Positions 27,201 to 36,109 of a DNA stretch of 64,000 bases are shown piece by piece. The DNA lies in NCBI RefSeq assembly GCF_023072595.1, contig NZ_JALLGK010000004.1:310001-374000 (forward strand), given 5' to 3'. The position numbers and the translations under genes were made by a program. Numbering within the stretch: position 1 is the first letter of the stretch; each line of letters starts with the position of its first letter. The notes beneath the pieces were generated by a model. The model saw nothing but the letters and a program-made list of their open reading frames with translations. It did not search any database and had not been told where the DNA came from. The stretch is from Streptomyces sp. XM4193. GTDB taxonomy: Bacteria > Actinomycetota > Actinomycetes > Streptomycetales > Streptomycetaceae.

Positions 27201-28194
27201 CGGCGAAGGCGGAGCCGGGCGGCACCGAGGAGCCGTCCAGCAGTACGACCAGGTGGGCGCGGTCGGGCGGTGCAGCCTCGCCGGTGAAGCGGGACCGGCC
27301 CTCCAGCCGTACGCGCAGCCGGTCCTCCAACTCGATGAGATCGTCGGTGATCAGCCGTCCGCTGCCCGCTCCGTCGGCCTCGCCCGGCTGCTGCGCGTGC
27401 GGGAGCCACTTGGCCCACTCCCAGCGTGCGGCGGCTTCCGCGCCGCTGGCGGCGACGGCGATCACCAGATCGTCGGGGGAGTGCAGGGCGGCGAGTTGGG
27501 CGAGCATCGCGCGGGCGGTGCCGTGTGCGCTCTCGGGACGGCCTGAGACGGTGACGTGGTAGAAGGACCGCATCGAGACCGCGACGGGCAGGTCGTCCAG
27601 CGAGCTGTGGGTGGCGATGAAGCGCTGCATCGCGCCCGCGGTGAGCGGCTCCAGCTCGTCGACCGGTGCGGTGTCGGGCGCCACCAGCGGAGTGTTGAGC
27701 TGCTGGGTGCCGAGGCCGACGCGTATCTGTGCGAAGTCGGGGTCGGCGGGGCGGCGTTCCCAGACGCGGTCGCCGGCCTCGACCAGTGACCAGAGCTGGT
27801 CGGCGGGCGGGTGGAGGTAGAGCTGAGCGTCGCGCTGGCTGCGTGCGGTTCTGCGGACCGTACGGCGGGTCTGGGCAAGGTACTTGAGGTAGTCGCGCCG
27901 GCTCTGGGCCATCTCGCCCAGCGTGCCGCGGCGGAACCGTACGAACATCGCGACGACCATGCCGACCATCGAGACGAGCATGATCAGGCCCATGATCCGC
28001 ATGAAGGTGTGCGGCTGGGTCGGGTTGAAGAAGAAGACCAGCGAGCCGCCCATGCCGAGCATGGGCAGGACCTGCATCCACACCCCCTCCTGCTGGCCGC
28101 GGGGGAGTTCGGGCGGCGACTCCAGCGTCAGGGGTTCGGCGGGCACGTCGGCGGGCAGCACCCGGCTCCGGCGCTTGATGACGATCTGGCTCAC
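24220..28194 (-). CDS. eccC: type VII secretion ATPase EccC (fused EccCa-EccCb)
   Basis: 1324 residues. Two membrane segments near the N-terminus (about 40-85) are followed by a stalk and three FtsK/SpoIIIE-type ATPase domains with Walker A motifs GATGSGKS (about residue 475), GGPQSGKS (about 835) and GDSESGKT (about 1121). All three P-loops have the catalytic Lys. This is the motor and substrate receptor of the ESX system, here as one chain. GTG start at 28194; the open frame to 28494 is not supported by a ribosome site. It lies opposite to all other T7SS genes, between esxB and eccD. Confidence 0.95.
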   Translation of the reverse strand: MSQIVIKRRSRVLPADVPAEPLTLESPPELPRGQQEGVWMQVLPMLGMGGSLVFFFNPTQPHTFMRIMGLIMLVSMVGMVVAMFVRFRRGTLGEMAQSRRDYLKYLAQTRRTVRRTARSQRDAQLYLHPPADQLWSLVEAGDRVWERRPADPDFAQIRVGLGTQQLNTPLVAPDTAPVDELEPLTAGAMQRFIATHSSLDDLPVAVSMRSFYHVTVSGRPESAHGTARAMLAQLAALHSPDDLVIAVAASGAEAAARWEWAKWLPHAQQPGEADGAGSGRLITDDLIELEDRLRVRLEGRSRFTGEAAPPDRAHLVVLLDGSSVPPGSAFAAPEGIQGVTVIEVIAGELREPRGALAIAAQPDGLRLTSAQGMVYEGTPDVLGPEAAEALARLLAPIRMGSGGDDDAPLLANLEFTDLLNLGDADSVDTSRTWRPRSQADRLRVPIGVGEEGQPIMLDLKEAAQDGMGPHGLCVGATGSGKSELLRTLVLGLAVTHSSETLNFVLADFKGGATFTGMSALPHVSAVITNLADDLTLVDRMGDSIRGELNRRQELLRSAGNYANIHDYEKARAAGAALDPIASLVIVIDEFSELLTAMPDFIEMFIQIGRIGRSLGVHLLLASQRLEEGKLRGLETYLSYRIGLRTFSASESRTALGVPDAYHLPSVPGSGYLKHGTEEMDRFKAAYVSGVYRQNDDHSADLGPRPVERRAALFTAAPVPVTYSEPDPEQLAAALAAARREDDALADTVLDVIVRRLEGQGPPAHQVWLPPLDSAPALDQLLPGLTVVEGRGLTQPENPQLGRLTVPFGIVDKPFEQRRELLTRDFSGAAGHMLVVGGPQSGKSTLLRTLVSAFALTHTPAEVQFYGLDFGGGGLSALQDLPHVGGIASRLDPEKVRRTTAEVIGILNEREEYFRTHSIDSIATFRRRRAGGELPDQPWGDVFLLVDGWANLRQEYEVLEEVVTDLAARGLGYGIHVVLTASRHMEVRAALKDQILNRLELRLGDPLDSEFDRRVASNVPANVPGRGQVPEKLHFIGALPRIDSRHSVEDLAEAGNELVKSVATAWHGPLAPPVRLLPRTFPAHQLPAGHERPEEGVAFALDENSLQPVFIDFERDPFLLIFGDSESGKTSLLRLLIKQITERYTPDEALIMLGDYRRSLLGYVPDDHLLEYAAMSNAMETHIESLNSLMVRRAPQPDITPQQLRDRSWWDGPRFFIVIDDHELVSTSSSNPLATLVDNLPYARDVGIRFIVARSSAGAARSTYDPFMQRVRELGAQGLVLSGDPMEGEVIGNIRPQPLPPGRAFFASRKRGNPIVQIGWLPEEH

Positions 28195-28547
28195 GCGTAC
28201 CCAATCCCTCTGGTTCCGCGCGGAGTTCACCCGTCGTCGCCCCCTTGGCGGCGGTCCCCATCCGCGCGGGACGATCCTACTGACAGGGTCACGGCAGGTG
28301 GGCGGTAGGGTGTCGCTCAAGGTCCCGGATCGACTACCGGCCGTGTTCCGGAGGGTTGTTGCCGCTTCGCGGCGAGTCGACCGATTTCCGTGCCGTGGTG
28401 AAGCGGGCGCCGTGCACGAGGCGATGCGGCCCGCACCGCCGGGCGGACAGCGCGCGAGAGGTGCGCGCCGAACGGGACCGTACGACCACCGCACGACTTA
28501 CCAGCGAGGCGCGGCACCGCGCACACCGCGAACGAGGGGGCCCAGAA
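28195..28547. other. divergent region between eccC and eccD
   Basis: 353 bases with no gene. A CTGACA element at 28281 and a TAGGGT at 28307 have a poor 20-nt spacing and are only a weak promoter candidate toward eccD. Confidence 0.4.
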
Positions 28548-30038
28548 GTGACGACGCCGCCGTCCACCGCGACGACGTTCTCACGATCATCCGCGACGAC
28601 CGGCTACTGCCGGGTCACCGTGGTGGCGACCGGCAGCCGTATCGATGTGGCGCTGCCCGAGGACGTACCGGTAGCCGATCTGTATCCGGAGGTGCAGCGG
28701 CTGACTGGGCAGGCGCCCGGGGAGGGCGAGCTGGTCGGCCACCATCTGGTGCGGCGCGACGGCAGCGTGCTGGACAGCGCGCGAACCCTGCTGGGTCTGG
28801 GCGTGACGGACGGCGAGGTGCTGACGCTGCGTCCCTTCGCCCGTTCGCTGCCGCCGGTGGTGTTCGACGATGTCTCCGACGCGGTGGCCAGCGCGGTGAC
28901 TCGCGACCGCACGCTGTGGAACGACCGCTATCTGCGGATCTCCGGGCTGGTCGGCGCGGTGGCGCTGATGTCGTTGATGGCGCTGGTGCTCTGGTTCGCC
29001 GACTCCGCCGACCGGGACATGCACGGGCTGCCCGGAGTCGTCGCCGCGGTGGCGGCGGTGCTGCTGCTGGTGCTGGCGCCGGTGCGGGCGCGCTTCTACG
29101 ACGACCCCGGCTCGGCCACCGCGCTCGGCCTGGCGGCGCTGCCGCACGCGGCGCTCGCGGGTTCGGCGCTGCTGCCCCTCCAGGAAGGCCACGGCGTCGG
29201 GCGGTTGCAGTTCCTCCTGGCGTGCGCGGCCGTACTGGTCGCCGCGGTGGTGATGATCTCCGCGATGCCGGGCAACGACGCGCTCTTCGTCGGCGCCGCG
29301 GTGCTCGGCACCACGGGCGTGCTGGCGACGTTCGGGGCGATCCTCGGCGACGGCAGCGCGCTTGCGGCGGCGTCGGTCTGCGCGCCGGTCGCCATCGGCG
29401 TACTGGCCTTCCTGCCCGGGATGTCGGCGCGGTTCGCCAGGCTTCCCATCGGGTACGCGGCGCCGCGTTCGGGCTACGACAGCTCGGACAACAGCGAGGA
29501 GGACCCGTTCGCCCCCGCCGACCCCGGGCCGATCGACGCGGAGCGCATCGCGGCGCAGGCGCGGCGCGGCCACGAGGTGCTGATCGGGCTCGTCGGCGGG
29601 TTCTCGGCGGTCGTGGTGGGCAGCGCCGCGGTGCTCGGCTTCTCCGGCAACCTCTGGGCCCAACTGCTCGCCCTGGCCTCCGGGCTCGCGCTGCTGATGC
29701 GCGCGCGGCTCTTCCGCTACTCGGCGCAGGTGGCCTGTGCGATGGTCGCCGGCGCGACGGCGCTCACGCTGCTGGTCGTCGGGCTGGTGCTGAACTCCAC
29801 GGAACTGCTTGGCGGTTCGCAGGGCAGCGGACTGCGGACGCTGTGGCTCTCGGCAGCCCTGGCGGCGGGAGCGCTGCTGCTGATGGCGATCGCGCTGATC
29901 GTGCCGCGATCGGGCCTGACCCCGTTCTGGGGACGGCTGCTCGACATCGTCGAGATCGCCGTGCTGCTCTCGCTGACGCCGCTGTGTCTGGCGGTGCTGG
30001 ACGTGTACACCTCGGCACGCGCGCTCACCAGCGGGTAG
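28548..30038 (+). CDS. eccD: type VII secretion membrane protein EccD
   Basis: 496 residues. An N-terminal ubiquitin-like domain (about 20-105, 'CRVTVVATGSRIDVALPEDVPVADLYPEV') is followed by about eleven membrane segments, the arrangement of EccD, which forms the membrane channel core. The GTG at 28548 has GAGGGGG 7 nt upstream. Divergent from eccC. No eccE gene follows; the next genes are on the other strand and unrelated. Confidence 0.93.
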   Translation: MTTPPSTATTFSRSSATTGYCRVTVVATGSRIDVALPEDVPVADLYPEVQRLTGQAPGEGELVGHHLVRRDGSVLDSARTLLGLGVTDGEVLTLRPFARSLPPVVFDDVSDAVASAVTRDRTLWNDRYLRISGLVGAVALMSLMALVLWFADSADRDMHGLPGVVAAVAAVLLLVLAPVRARFYDDPGSATALGLAALPHAALAGSALLPLQEGHGVGRLQFLLACAAVLVAAVVMISAMPGNDALFVGAAVLGTTGVLATFGAILGDGSALAAASVCAPVAIGVLAFLPGMSARFARLPIGYAAPRSGYDSSDNSEEDPFAPADPGPIDAERIAAQARRGHEVLIGLVGGFSAVVVGSAAVLGFSGNLWAQLLALASGLALLMRARLFRYSAQVACAMVAGATALTLLVVGLVLNSTELLGGSQGSGLRTLWLSAALAAGALLLMAIALIVPRSGLTPFWGRLLDIVEIAVLLSLTPLCLAVLDVYTSARALTSG

Positions 30039-30343
30039 CCGTCGTTGATCCGGACCGTTGCGGGTTCTGTGGCGGTGGCTTCCTTCGTCGGGTGTCACCC
30101 TGCCGAGCGGGAGTCGTCGAGCGGGACGTCCGGTTCACGGGGGCTGACCTCGCCGGCGGCCTTGCCCGGCTTCTGCGTGGACCGGGCGCGTTCGCGCCCG
30201 CTCATGGCGAGAAGGCTGCCGCCGAGTTCGAGGCAACGCCGGGCGGGTGCGGGCACGCGGCCCGAGCGTCCGGAGCGCCTCTAGCGTGCGGGCGGTGCGC
30301 GGCGTGCGGGGCGTACGCGGCGGCACATGGGCCAGGTGGACCC
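30039..30343. other. convergent intergenic region after eccD
   Basis: 305 bases without a supported gene. A small hairpin (GGGCGCG-TT-CGCGCCC, 30184-30199) could end transcription from either side but has a very tight loop. Confidence 0.4.
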
Positions 30344-31462
30344 TCAGGGGCGGCGGAGGGTGAGCCAGGCGATGTCGTCGCGGGGACTGCCGTCGATGAA
30401 GGTGTGGAGATCGTTGCGCAGCGCCTCGGTGAGTTGCTCCGGCGGGTCCGCGGCCCAGGCGCGCAGCCGGTCCTCGAGCGGGTAGAAGTCGCCGTCGGCG
30501 CTTCTGGACTCGGTGACGCCGTCGGTGCAGACGAAGAGAGTGGCGTCACGGGGCAGCGTGAACTCCTTGAGCGTGCGCGGTCCAGGCGCCAACTCGCCCA
30601 TGCCCAGCGGGAGTCCGGGGTCCGGGAACTCGATCGGCAGCACCTCGCGTGCGGTGTGCCGCACCAGCTGTGGGCTGACGTGGCCGCAGTCGACGACGCT
30701 GACCCGCCCCTCGTCGTCGAAGCTCAGCAGGAGGGCGGTGACGAACCGCTCGGGTTCGCCGCGCGCCGCGCTGCGGGCGTTGTGGCGGTGCACCGCGTCC
30801 TCCAACGCGTCGGCCACGCGGGGCAGTTCGGCGACGTGGTGGGCCGCCTCCCGGAAGGCGGCGAGCAGCGCCATGGTGGTGCCGACGGTCTGGAGCCCCT
30901 TGCCCTGGACGTCGGCGATCAGCACCCGGGTGCCGTACGGGGAGGTCTCCAGGTCGTACAGGTCGCCGCCCATCAGGCTGTCGACCTCGACGGGCTGGTA
31001 CAGGCCGTCGGCGGACAGCTGCCCGGTCGTCACCGGCAGCGGCTGGAGCAACTGGCGCTGGAGAGCGGCGACCAGCGACCGCAGCCTCGTCACCTCCTCC
31101 GTCCGGTGGATGCGCAGATGGCAGACGATCACGCAGAGCGCGCCGATCCCGGCGACCACCAGCGCCGGGGTCGGTTCGCCGATGCGGTCGTCGTCCCAGA
31201 GCGCCACCAGGACGACCAGGAAGCCGGCGCCCGCCGCGGCGGCGGTCTGCCGCACCGTGCCGACACCGGCGACGAAGGCCGGCAGAAAACAGAACGCCAC
31301 CGTGAGGCTGGAGCCCAGACTCACGCCCAGCACCAGGCCGAGCGCGACCAGCAGCGCGAGCATCGCCACGAACACCCTCGGCGCCAGCAGCGGCCGCGGC
31401 CCCTCGTAACCGGCCAGCGCCTTGGTCGCCCGCGTGGGGACGAACTCCCCGTCACCGAACAT
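30344..31462 (-). CDS. SpoIIE-type PP2C protein phosphatase, membrane-bound
   Basis: 372 residues. About four membrane segments (residues 28-135) precede a short helical linker ('EEVTRLRSLVAALQRQLLQPLP') and a PP2C_SIG phosphatase domain with metal motifs 'MGGDLYDL', 'IADVQGKG', 'VDCGHVSP' and 'VCTDGVTES'. Such enzymes dephosphorylate anti-sigma-factor antagonists or related regulators. ATG 31462 chosen; a GTG lies one codon upstream. No anti-sigma partner is adjacent. Confidence 0.9.
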   Translation of the reverse strand: MFGDGEFVPTRATKALAGYEGPRPLLAPRVFVAMLALLVALGLVLGVSLGSSLTVAFCFLPAFVAGVGTVRQTAAAAGAGFLVVLVALWDDDRIGEPTPALVVAGIGALCVIVCHLRIHRTEEVTRLRSLVAALQRQLLQPLPVTTGQLSADGLYQPVEVDSLMGGDLYDLETSPYGTRVLIADVQGKGLQTVGTTMALLAAFREAAHHVAELPRVADALEDAVHRHNARSAARGEPERFVTALLLSFDDEGRVSVVDCGHVSPQLVRHTAREVLPIEFPDPGLPLGMGELAPGPRTLKEFTLPRDATLFVCTDGVTESRSADGDFYPLEDRLRAWAADPPEQLTEALRNDLHTFIDGSPRDDIAWLTLRRP

Positions 31463-31689
31463 CACTCGACCCCGTTCACTTCTCACGTCCGTTCCGCGCC
31501 ACGCCGGTTCCGCGCCCGCTCGGCGGCCGGTCCCGGGTGCCCCGCACGACCGGCCTGCGACCGCTCCGGTCGCTTCCAGCACGGTACGGGCGCGCACCGG
31601 CGGCGGGGCGCGCCACACGCTCCGGTCGTGCGCGCAACGATCTGTAGGGTCGAACGGTCCACGGATCCGATGAGTGCCGGGAGTGCCAC

Positions 31690-32838
31690 GTGGGGATGCA
31701 GGGGCGTACGGGAAACACGGGGCGTCTGCGCGCCGCGGAGTGGGGCCTGTCGGTCGGCGGGTTCCCCAGCGGCGTCCACAACGCGCTGACCGACGTCCCC
31801 GGAGTGCGCGTCGGGCACACCACGGTGCGCCGCTCGCCGGACATCCACAGCGGAGTGACCGCCATCCTGCCCGGCGAGCGGGTGAGCCCACAACGGCCGG
31901 TGGCCGCGGGGGTGTTCACCGGAAACGGCTACGGCAAGCTCATCGGCTCCACCCAGCTCGCCGAACTGGGCGAGCTGGAGACTCCCGTACTGCTCACCTC
32001 CACGCTGTCGGCGTTCCGGGTCGCCGACGCCCTGGTGGGCTGGATGCTGGAACGTCCCGAGTGCGCGTCGACCGTCAGCCTCAACCCCGTGGTGGGGGAG
32101 TGCAACGACGGCCACCTCTCCGACATCCGCGCCCGGCCGGTGCACGAGGAGCATGTGCGCGCGGCCCTGGACGGCGCCTCCGCGGGACCCGTCGCGGAGG
32201 GCTGTGTCGGCGCCGGCACTGGCACCGGGGCGCTCGGCTTCAAGGCCGGCATCGGTACCGCCTCGCGAGTGGTCGCACTGCCCGGCGAGGGAACCCGCTA
32301 CACGCTCGGCGCGCTGGTGCAGGCGAACTTCGGCGGCACTCTGCGGATCGGCGGCGAACTCCTCACCCCCGGCGGGCTCGGCCTGCGTCCGGACGCGCCG
32401 CCGCCCGAGAAGGGCTCGTGCATGATCGTGGTCGGCACCGACGCGCCGCTGGACGCCCGGCAGTTGGGACGGCTGGCACGGCGGGCGGTGTTCGCGCTGG
32501 CCAGGGTCGGTGCCGCGTACGGCCACGGCAGCGGCGACTACGCCATCGCCTTCTCCACCACCGCGGCCACCCGGCGGGCTTCGGATGCCCGCGACCCCGA
32601 GCCGCGCGACCCCGAGCCGCCCTCGCCGTACGCGGAGAGGCCCGGGCCCGCTCCTGCGGACTCCGCGCTGAACCCCCTCTTCGAGGCCGCGCTGGACACG
32701 GTGGAGGAGTCGGTGCTCAACTCGCTGCTCGCCGCCGTCACCACCACCGGGCACCGGGGCCGTACGCTGCCCGCGCTGCCGGTAGAGGCCCTGCGCCGCC
32801 GCCCGCCGGGCACCGGGCCCGCCCCGCACGCCGGCTGA
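31690..32838 (+). CDS. P1-family self-processing aminopeptidase (DmpA/BapA-like)
   Basis: 382 residues. Family motifs 'ALTDVPGVRVGHTT', 'GSGTGALGFKAGIGTASRV'-like region, 'GALVQANFGG', and the self-cleavage/nucleophile site with Ser243 in 'KGSCMIVVGTDAPL'. These N-terminal-nucleophile hydrolases cut themselves into two chains and release N-terminal residues or hydrolyse amino acid amides and beta-peptides. GTG 31690 (GGGAG upstream) is preferred; ATG 31696 is an alternative. A Pro-rich acidic insert lies near residues 297-325. Confidence 0.88.
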   Translation: MGMQGRTGNTGRLRAAEWGLSVGGFPSGVHNALTDVPGVRVGHTTVRRSPDIHSGVTAILPGERVSPQRPVAAGVFTGNGYGKLIGSTQLAELGELETPVLLTSTLSAFRVADALVGWMLERPECASTVSLNPVVGECNDGHLSDIRARPVHEEHVRAALDGASAGPVAEGCVGAGTGTGALGFKAGIGTASRVVALPGEGTRYTLGALVQANFGGTLRIGGELLTPGGLGLRPDAPPPEKGSCMIVVGTDAPLDARQLGRLARRAVFALARVGAAYGHGSGDYAIAFSTTAATRRASDARDPEPRDPEPPSPYAERPGPAPADSALNPLFEAALDTVEESVLNSLLAAVTTTGHRGRTLPALPVEALRRRPPGTGPAPHAG

Positions 32839-32842
32839 CGCT

Positions 32843-32911
32843 CCCGGTTCGGCTGCCCGGGTTCGGCTGCCCGGTTGGGCTGCCTGGTGCGGCTGCCCGG
32901 TTCGGCGCCCG
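32843..32911 (+). repeat. five degenerate 13-14-nt tandem repeats
   Basis: Units such as CCCGGTTCGGCTG run from 32843 with small changes, directly after the peptidase stop (32838). The region converges on the SGNH hydrolase gene. Probably non-coding; it may fold, since CCCGG and CCGGG pair. Confidence 0.6.
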
Positions 32912-33125
32912 GGAGGCGTTGCCCGGGGTCGGCACCCGGGCCGGCGTCCGTACGGAAGCACACCCCGCTCGCACCGCGCCCCGTACACGCGCGCCGGTGC
33001 CTGCGCACACCGCTTCCGGGGCCGCGGTTCGTACGCTCCCGCCCGTGCCGTCCGTGCCGTCCGACGGTCCACGGACCCGTCGGCGCGGGGGTCGGCGTGC
33101 AGCCATGCGGCGGGCGCCGCACGGC

Positions 33126-35015
33126 TCAGCGGCTGCGCGGCACCAGGGCGTGCAGGTCCACCGACTCGGCGAGCGCGCGCAGCCCCTCGTCGCCCGGGTG
33201 GAGGTGGTCGCCGCTGTCGTACTTCGGCAGCATCCGCGCCGGGCGGGCCGGGTCGCGGACCACGGCGTCGAAGTCGAGCACCGCGTCGAACCCGCTGCGC
33301 CCGCCGCGGAGTTGGCCGTTGATACGGGTGCGCTTGGCCTCCACCTCCGGCGAGCAGTCGTGGTAGCCCTCGCAGGGCGTGAGGGTGGCGGCGAGCACCC
33401 GCAGCCCGCGTGCCCGTGCCCGGTCGGCGACGGCGCGCAGCCCGGTCAGCACCTCCTCGGGAGTGGCGCCCCAGCGGATGTCGTTGATGCCGGCGAAGAC
33501 GACCAGGGTGCGGGCACCGGTCTGCGCGAAGACGTCGCGCTCCAGGCGGTTCTGGATGCTGACGCCGGCGGTGTCGGGGTCGCTGCCGTCGCCGTCGTAG
33601 CGGTCGGAGGCGACGCGGTTCGCGGAGATCCCGTGGTTGAGCACGCCGTACGCGGGGACGTCGGAGCCGCCGCGCCCCTCCAGGAGGCGGCGCGAGAGCA
33701 CGTCCGGCCAGCGGCGGTTGGCGCCCTCGGTGGAGGTGACACCGTCGGTGATGGAGTCGCCGAGCGCGACGATCGAGCCGGGCCCGCCGGAGACGTCGAT
33801 CCCGGTGAGGAACGGCCAGAAGGTCAACTCCGGCTGGTAGCCTCGCCCGTCGCGGCGTCCGGTCAGATCGCCCGCTCCGTCGGCGGAGGCGTAGGAGCGC
33901 TGGATCGCCTCGGCGTGGATCGGGGCGGCGGTCACCGTACCGGGCAGATGCATGCTGACCAGCAGCGTCGTGTCGGCGGGCACGCGCATCCGCAGCGGAT
34001 CGCTGACGGCCTCGGCGCCGGCCGGTACGCGGTGTGCCTGCCGGCCCCCGAAGGTCACCGCGCGCGGCTCGGACCTGGTGGCGGCGTCCTCGTCCTGTAC
34101 GGCGACGGTGACGCGTCCGATGTCCAGCGGCTTGTCGGCGAAGGTGTTCGCCAGCCGTACGCGCGCGGACTCGCCGCCGCCACTGGTGCGCACGACCAGG
34201 CGCAGCGTCCGGTCCCGCCACGGGCCGACCTCGGTGTACCCGCCGGTGCTCGCGGCCCAACTCCCCGTCCAGCCCGGGCTGCCGGAGCGGACGGCGACAT
34301 CGAAGACATGCAGGTCCGCGGCGGGTCCGGGGTCCTTGGGCAGGGTGATCGAGGCGATCCGTCTGCCCTGGTCCACCGGAACGGTCACGGCGTAGAGCCG
34401 GGCGCTCTCCGCACGTGTGCCGGCGGGGGTGTTGATACGCGGCAGGGCGAGCGCCTTGGTGGTGAGGGGGCCGGCGCGCCAGTCGTGCGCGGTGAGGGTG
34501 TACGGGGCGCGGCCACCGTCGGCGTAGTGGACGGTTCCGGTGCCGGTCACCGCGCTGCCGGGGCGGTCCGGGGCGGTGGCGGCGACCAGGAAGGACAGCG
34601 CGTTGCCGTTGCCGGTGCCGTCCTGGTCGCCGTTGCCGTTTCCGCGGCCGCCCAGCTGGACGTGCTGGCCGTCGCTGAGGACGTTGTCGGGGCGGCCGGG
34701 CGCGCGGTCGGGCCGTCGCAGCTCGGCGGCGTCCAGCCGCAGCCGGGCACCGGGACGCCAGCCGGCGGCGTCGAGGTCGGCCGAGGTCAGGGAGTTCCCG
34801 GCGCCGTCGAAGTCGGCCCGGTCCGGGCGTCCTTCGTCGCTGACGGCGCGGTTGTCGTAGTGGCGTTCCAGTGGCAGCGGACGCTCGGCGGCGGGAGCGG
34901 CGTACGCACCCGGCGCGACGGGTTGGGCGCTCGATGCGGCGGTGAGCGCCGGGAGTCCGGAGAAGAGTACGGCCAGCCCTGTGGCGGCGGCGGTGGTGCG
35001 CAAGCGGGTACGCAT
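33126..35015 (-). CDS. secreted SGNH/GDSL-family hydrolase
   Basis: 629 residues. Signal peptide (about 1-30), an N-terminal half of beta-rich and low-complexity sequence ('GRGNGNGDQDGTGNGNAL'), then an SGNH hydrolase domain from about residue 412: block I 'VALGDSITDG', block II Gly in 'NHGISANRV', block III 'FAGINDI' and block V 'SGDHLHP'. All four catalytic blocks are intact. Likely an extracellular esterase. ATG 35015 has AAGGGAC upstream. It converges with the DmpA-like gene. Confidence 0.87.
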   Translation of the reverse strand: MRTRLRTTAAATGLAVLFSGLPALTAASSAQPVAPGAYAAPAAERPLPLERHYDNRAVSDEGRPDRADFDGAGNSLTSADLDAAGWRPGARLRLDAAELRRPDRAPGRPDNVLSDGQHVQLGGRGNGNGDQDGTGNGNALSFLVAATAPDRPGSAVTGTGTVHYADGGRAPYTLTAHDWRAGPLTTKALALPRINTPAGTRAESARLYAVTVPVDQGRRIASITLPKDPGPAADLHVFDVAVRSGSPGWTGSWAASTGGYTEVGPWRDRTLRLVVRTSGGGESARVRLANTFADKPLDIGRVTVAVQDEDAATRSEPRAVTFGGRQAHRVPAGAEAVSDPLRMRVPADTTLLVSMHLPGTVTAAPIHAEAIQRSYASADGAGDLTGRRDGRGYQPELTFWPFLTGIDVSGGPGSIVALGDSITDGVTSTEGANRRWPDVLSRRLLEGRGGSDVPAYGVLNHGISANRVASDRYDGDGSDPDTAGVSIQNRLERDVFAQTGARTLVVFAGINDIRWGATPEEVLTGLRAVADRARARGLRVLAATLTPCEGYHDCSPEVEAKRTRINGQLRGGRSGFDAVLDFDAVVRDPARPARMLPKYDSGDHLHPGDEGLRALAESVDLHALVPRSR

Positions 35016-35421
35016 CGGTGTCCCTTCGTCGGTCGGGCCCGCGGCACACCGGCGTCCGGGTGCGGCTGCCGCACGGGTGCGGCGCGGGTGGGCGGGTGCG
35101 CGTCCGGCCCGGGGCGGGACGCGGCGGTGGCGGGCGCCGGTGCGGTGCCGGGCGCACGAGCGGCAGGCTTCGGGATGTGGCGATGCGGGGACGGGGGCGG
35201 CAGTTCGCGGGCGGTGCGGTGGCGCAGCTGTCCGGCGGAACGGTTCAGCGCCGGGACGATCCGACCAGCGCAGGGTCACCGGCGGGAGACCTCACGGCGG
35301 CGTCAAGGTGTCGATCAGGCCAAGGGGACGGCGAGTTGGGGCCTCGTGCGCCGTGCGCCGGGCGAAGCCGGGGCAGCGCGCCGGTGGCCCGGCGGCCGGA
35401 GCGGATGCGACCCTGAGAGGC
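35016..35421. other. divergent region between SGNH hydrolase and the next gene
   Basis: 406 very GC-rich bases between divergent genes. I see no convincing promoter box or hairpin and no supported gene. Confidence 0.4.
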
Positions 35422-35862
35422 ATGAACATCCCGTTCCTGGACAACTGGCGCAAGAAGCACGGAACCTCCCGCGGAGCCGGGGTGATGAGCCGGGGCGAGG
35501 TGAGCGAGCAGGGGCTCGGGGAGCTGCTGGCCGAGTGCGAGGTGCTGCGTGCGCAGGCGGCCGAGCACGGGGTCGAACTCGACGACTCGGTGGGCTCGTT
35601 GGAGTCCCTGGACCAGCTGCTGCCGCGCTGGCGCGACGACCCCGAGGTGCTGCTCCGACTCGGCAGCGACGCGGGCCTCTATCTGGGCACGGTCCTGGTG
35701 CGCGGCGTGGCGGGCGCGCACTGGGAAGTGCTGGAGGACGGCCGCCCGGTCGTGCGGCTGGCCTCCGGGCGGGTGCTGGACGTCGTCGAGGCGGGCCACG
35801 CCTGGGCGGTGGACGGCACGCCCGAGCTGTCGCAGAGCTACGCGGAGGCCGCGGAGGTCTGA
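35422..35862 (+). CDS. conserved hypothetical protein
   Basis: 146 residues, soluble, acidic, no signal peptide or membrane segment. 'LGELLAECEVLRAQAAEHGVELDDSVGSLESLDQLLPRW' is helical; the second half looks like a small alpha/beta fold ('GLYLGTVLVRGVAGAHWEVLEDGRPVVRLASGR'). It resembles small streptomycete proteins of unknown function. GAGAGG lies very close to the ATG, so translation may be weak or the mRNA nearly leaderless. Confidence 0.72.
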   Translation: MNIPFLDNWRKKHGTSRGAGVMSRGEVSEQGLGELLAECEVLRAQAAEHGVELDDSVGSLESLDQLLPRWRDDPEVLLRLGSDAGLYLGTVLVRGVAGAHWEVLEDGRPVVRLASGRVLDVVEAGHAWAVDGTPELSQSYAEAAEV

Positions 35863-36109
35863 CCGGCCGTCGCAGGACACAGGCAACGCCCCTCTCCGTA
35901 CCCGACCGCAGCCGCGCGTCGCGCTCCGGCGCGGGGAGCTGCGCAAGGGGGTACGCCGGGCAGTCTGGCAACCCGGCGCTGCGCGCGGCACCGACGCCAC
36001 ACCGCGCTGCGGCGACGAGCAGCCGTACGGCCCCGCTCACCCGCGGGCGAATCTGCGCAGGTGCCGGAGCGACCGGTGCCCCGCGCACACGCCGCGGTCC
36101 CGCGAGTCG

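Noticed and set aside
30184..30199. Hairpin as eccD terminator
   Set aside because: The 2-nt loop leaves only a small effective stem and there is no U-tract; mentioned only within the intergenic entry.
30513..31409. Frame on the plus strand over the SpoIIE-type phosphatase gene
   Set aside because: Ser/Arg-rich shadow; the opposite strand has all PP2C motifs.
32843..32911. CRISPR-like array
   Set aside because: Units are 13-14 nt and contiguous with no spacers; simple degenerate tandem repeat.
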